Positions 57,371 through 64,000 of a stretch of DNA of 64,000 nucleotides are shown piece by piece (positions within the stretch are counted from its first letter, which is position 1; each line of letters starts with the position of its first letter). Position numbers and translations under genes: made by a program. Below the pieces are notes generated by a model. It made no database searches. It saw nothing but the letters and a program-made list of their open reading frames with translations, and had not been told where the DNA came from. The stretch is from Amoebidium appalachense (lineage: Eukaryota > Ichthyosporea). The stretch spans positions 11,904,001 through 11,968,000 of the forward strand of contig CAVNZM010000002.1 in the NCBI GenBank assembly GCA_963693365.1. The letters run 5' to 3'.

Positions 57371-57959
57371 GGTGGCGGTCAAGGTGATCATTGGAAGTGA
57401 GAATAAAGCCTTGGGGAGGGAGGGGTGAGGGATGGAGGGAGAGTAGGATGGATTAGGAACTGTGGCAGACACATTCGAGAACTGCAGGGCATTAATCTTT
57501 ATCATAAAGGGGTGGAAGGGGTTATGATGCTGTGCTAGCAAGTTTGTGAAACCTGAAAGCAAATAGCCTTTGAAAATGGCGTCCAGCTGCTCCGGTTGAA
57601 AAAGGAGCCATTCTGTCAAATTGGCCCTAGCATGCACTATGAATAGTAATGCTTCTTATCTTATGTCCACACGGTGCTAGTTGCTTTGAAGCTGGTGGCC
57701 AGTCTAAGCACGGCATTTGCCCCCCCGGCTCCCCCCCTCCCCCCCACCCCCCCCCCCCCCCTCCCCCCACAACAACCCACCCACCCACCCGGCCTCCTCT
57801 GCGGGGATACCCTGCTTCACCTACCAGCGAGTTTTTGTTCATGCATGCAGGGTATGTTAACGTTTGTGAGTTTGGTTTGTCCAACAAGGGTGTTAACGTT
57901 TCTGGAACATCCCCAGGGACACAAATTCCAGAGACCATGTGTGGCTGGTCATGTGCCTG

Positions 57960-57970
57960 TTCCCGCCAAT
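57960..57970 (+). promoter_or_regulatory. Composite E2F/CCAAT element before the bHLH-PAS gene
   Basis: TTCCCGCCAAT on the plus strand, 80 bases upstream of the ATG at 58050. It is identical to the element at 24842-24852. Confidence 0.5.
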
Positions 57971-58049
57971 CTTCGCCACAGTGAACTATTTCGCACGTGG
58001 CACCTGGTTTTTTGTTGACATACGAGGAAACGGTTTTCTGTGTTGAGAA

Positions 58050-63218
<5,169 letters not shown>

Positions 63219-63309
63219 GTATGGAACCTGCATCCCTCGATTTCTCCAGGATTATGGTGAAAGGTTATAACAAATTGCACACGCACACGCACATGCACAC
63301 GCGCGCGTG

Positions 63310-63438
<129 letters not shown>

Positions 63439-63654
63439 ATTTTCTATACATGTTGTATATACATATATAATGGGTATCCACACATGTATGCGAATGTGTA
63501 GGGATTAGGGATTTCCGGATGCATGAGAAGGAAGGAAGATTGCACAAGGTGTAGGCTGAACCCGTTCAGTGACTCCTGTTGTTGTCGGACTTTATAATCA
63601 TACGATGCCTATTACTTCGTGTTGACGATACGCCGCAAACTGCCGACATGTGTT

Positions 63655-63720
63655 CTTGAAGAGATGGGCTCTGCTTGTGTGTGCTTGCATATTGTGTGTT
63701 GTGCATGGATAATGTACTTC
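63655..63720 (-). repeat. Dispersed intronic repeat, reverse-orientation copy
   Basis: The minus strand contains AAGCAGAGCCCATC (63663-63676), the diagnostic core. It is the only copy seen in this orientation and lies downstream of the last visible bHLH-PAS exon, where the gene runs on the plus strand. Confidence 0.5.
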
Positions 63721-63721
63721 C

Positions 63722-63772
<51 letters not shown>

Positions 63773-64000
63773 ACACCCCATCCCCCACCCCCGCACACGC
63801 CTTCTGTCTCTCTCTCCTCTCCCCCGCCTCCCCCCTCCACGCCTCCACCTCCACCAGTCTGACACCCTCACATCTATGACCCCCAATGTTTTTTTTTTTT
63901 TTTTTTGTCTACCTAGGAACCCCCCCCCCCCCCCGGTTTCTATACTCTGCTCTTGCTCTTACGGGCACACATGTCCGCACTCACAGCGATGCACACATAC

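Noticed and set aside
57812-58010. Minus-strand frame reading EIVHCGEDWREQ..GICVPGDVPE before a GTAGGT
   Set aside because: It looks coding but has no in-phase downstream exon that I could find and overlaps the promoter and leader of the divergent bHLH-PAS gene; left unresolved.

Overview
The window is nuclear DNA of a microsatellite-rich, intron-rich eukaryote, most likely a protist. I cannot place it further: an ELAV-type RNA-binding protein, a bHLH-PAS factor and a U12-type intron together fit a unicellular holozoan or a stramenopile alga. Most of the bases are homopolymer tracts (G/C, less often T/A), (GT)n/(AC)n arrays and purine-rich blocks. Open frames that run through these tracts are artefacts. 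The real genes are chains of short exons (9 of those found are under 50 bp), recognised by GT..AG signals, agreeing reading phases and protein family signatures.

Layout. 196-18711 (-): 27 exons of the anaphase-promoting complex subunit APC2, with its 3' end off the left edge and possible further 5' exons up to about 20.1 kb, next to an E2F-like/CCAAT element. 21759-23036 (-): an intronless BTB/T1 plus WD40 protein. 23628-24117 (-): a two-exon coiled-coil protein. 28670-28768 (-): a possible first exon behind a TGACGTCA element. 30863-33879 (-): an unrecognised 126-residue protein in seven small exons. 34097-37362 (-): a secreted Pro/Glu/Lys/Ser/Thr repeat protein with one apparent frame break and a TATA plus double CCAAT promoter. 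43934-50876 (-): a six-exon ELAV/Hu-like protein with three RRMs and a U12-type AT-AC intron inside RRM2. 50934-52256 (-): weak exon candidates. 52.3-57.0 kb: tract-poor DNA with no firm gene. 58050-63218 (+): a bHLH-PAS factor running off the right edge.

General pattern. In at least 20 of the reconstructed introns a long C tract on the sense strand begins within about 20 bases of the 5' splice site. Others begin in (GT)n or end in (CA)nAG, so simple repeats form or abut the splice sites. One APC2 intron begins with nine extra tandem copies of the preceding exon end plus its donor. A dispersed repeat family sits in introns beside G tracts. No rRNA, tRNA, CRISPR array or prokaryotic feature was seen.
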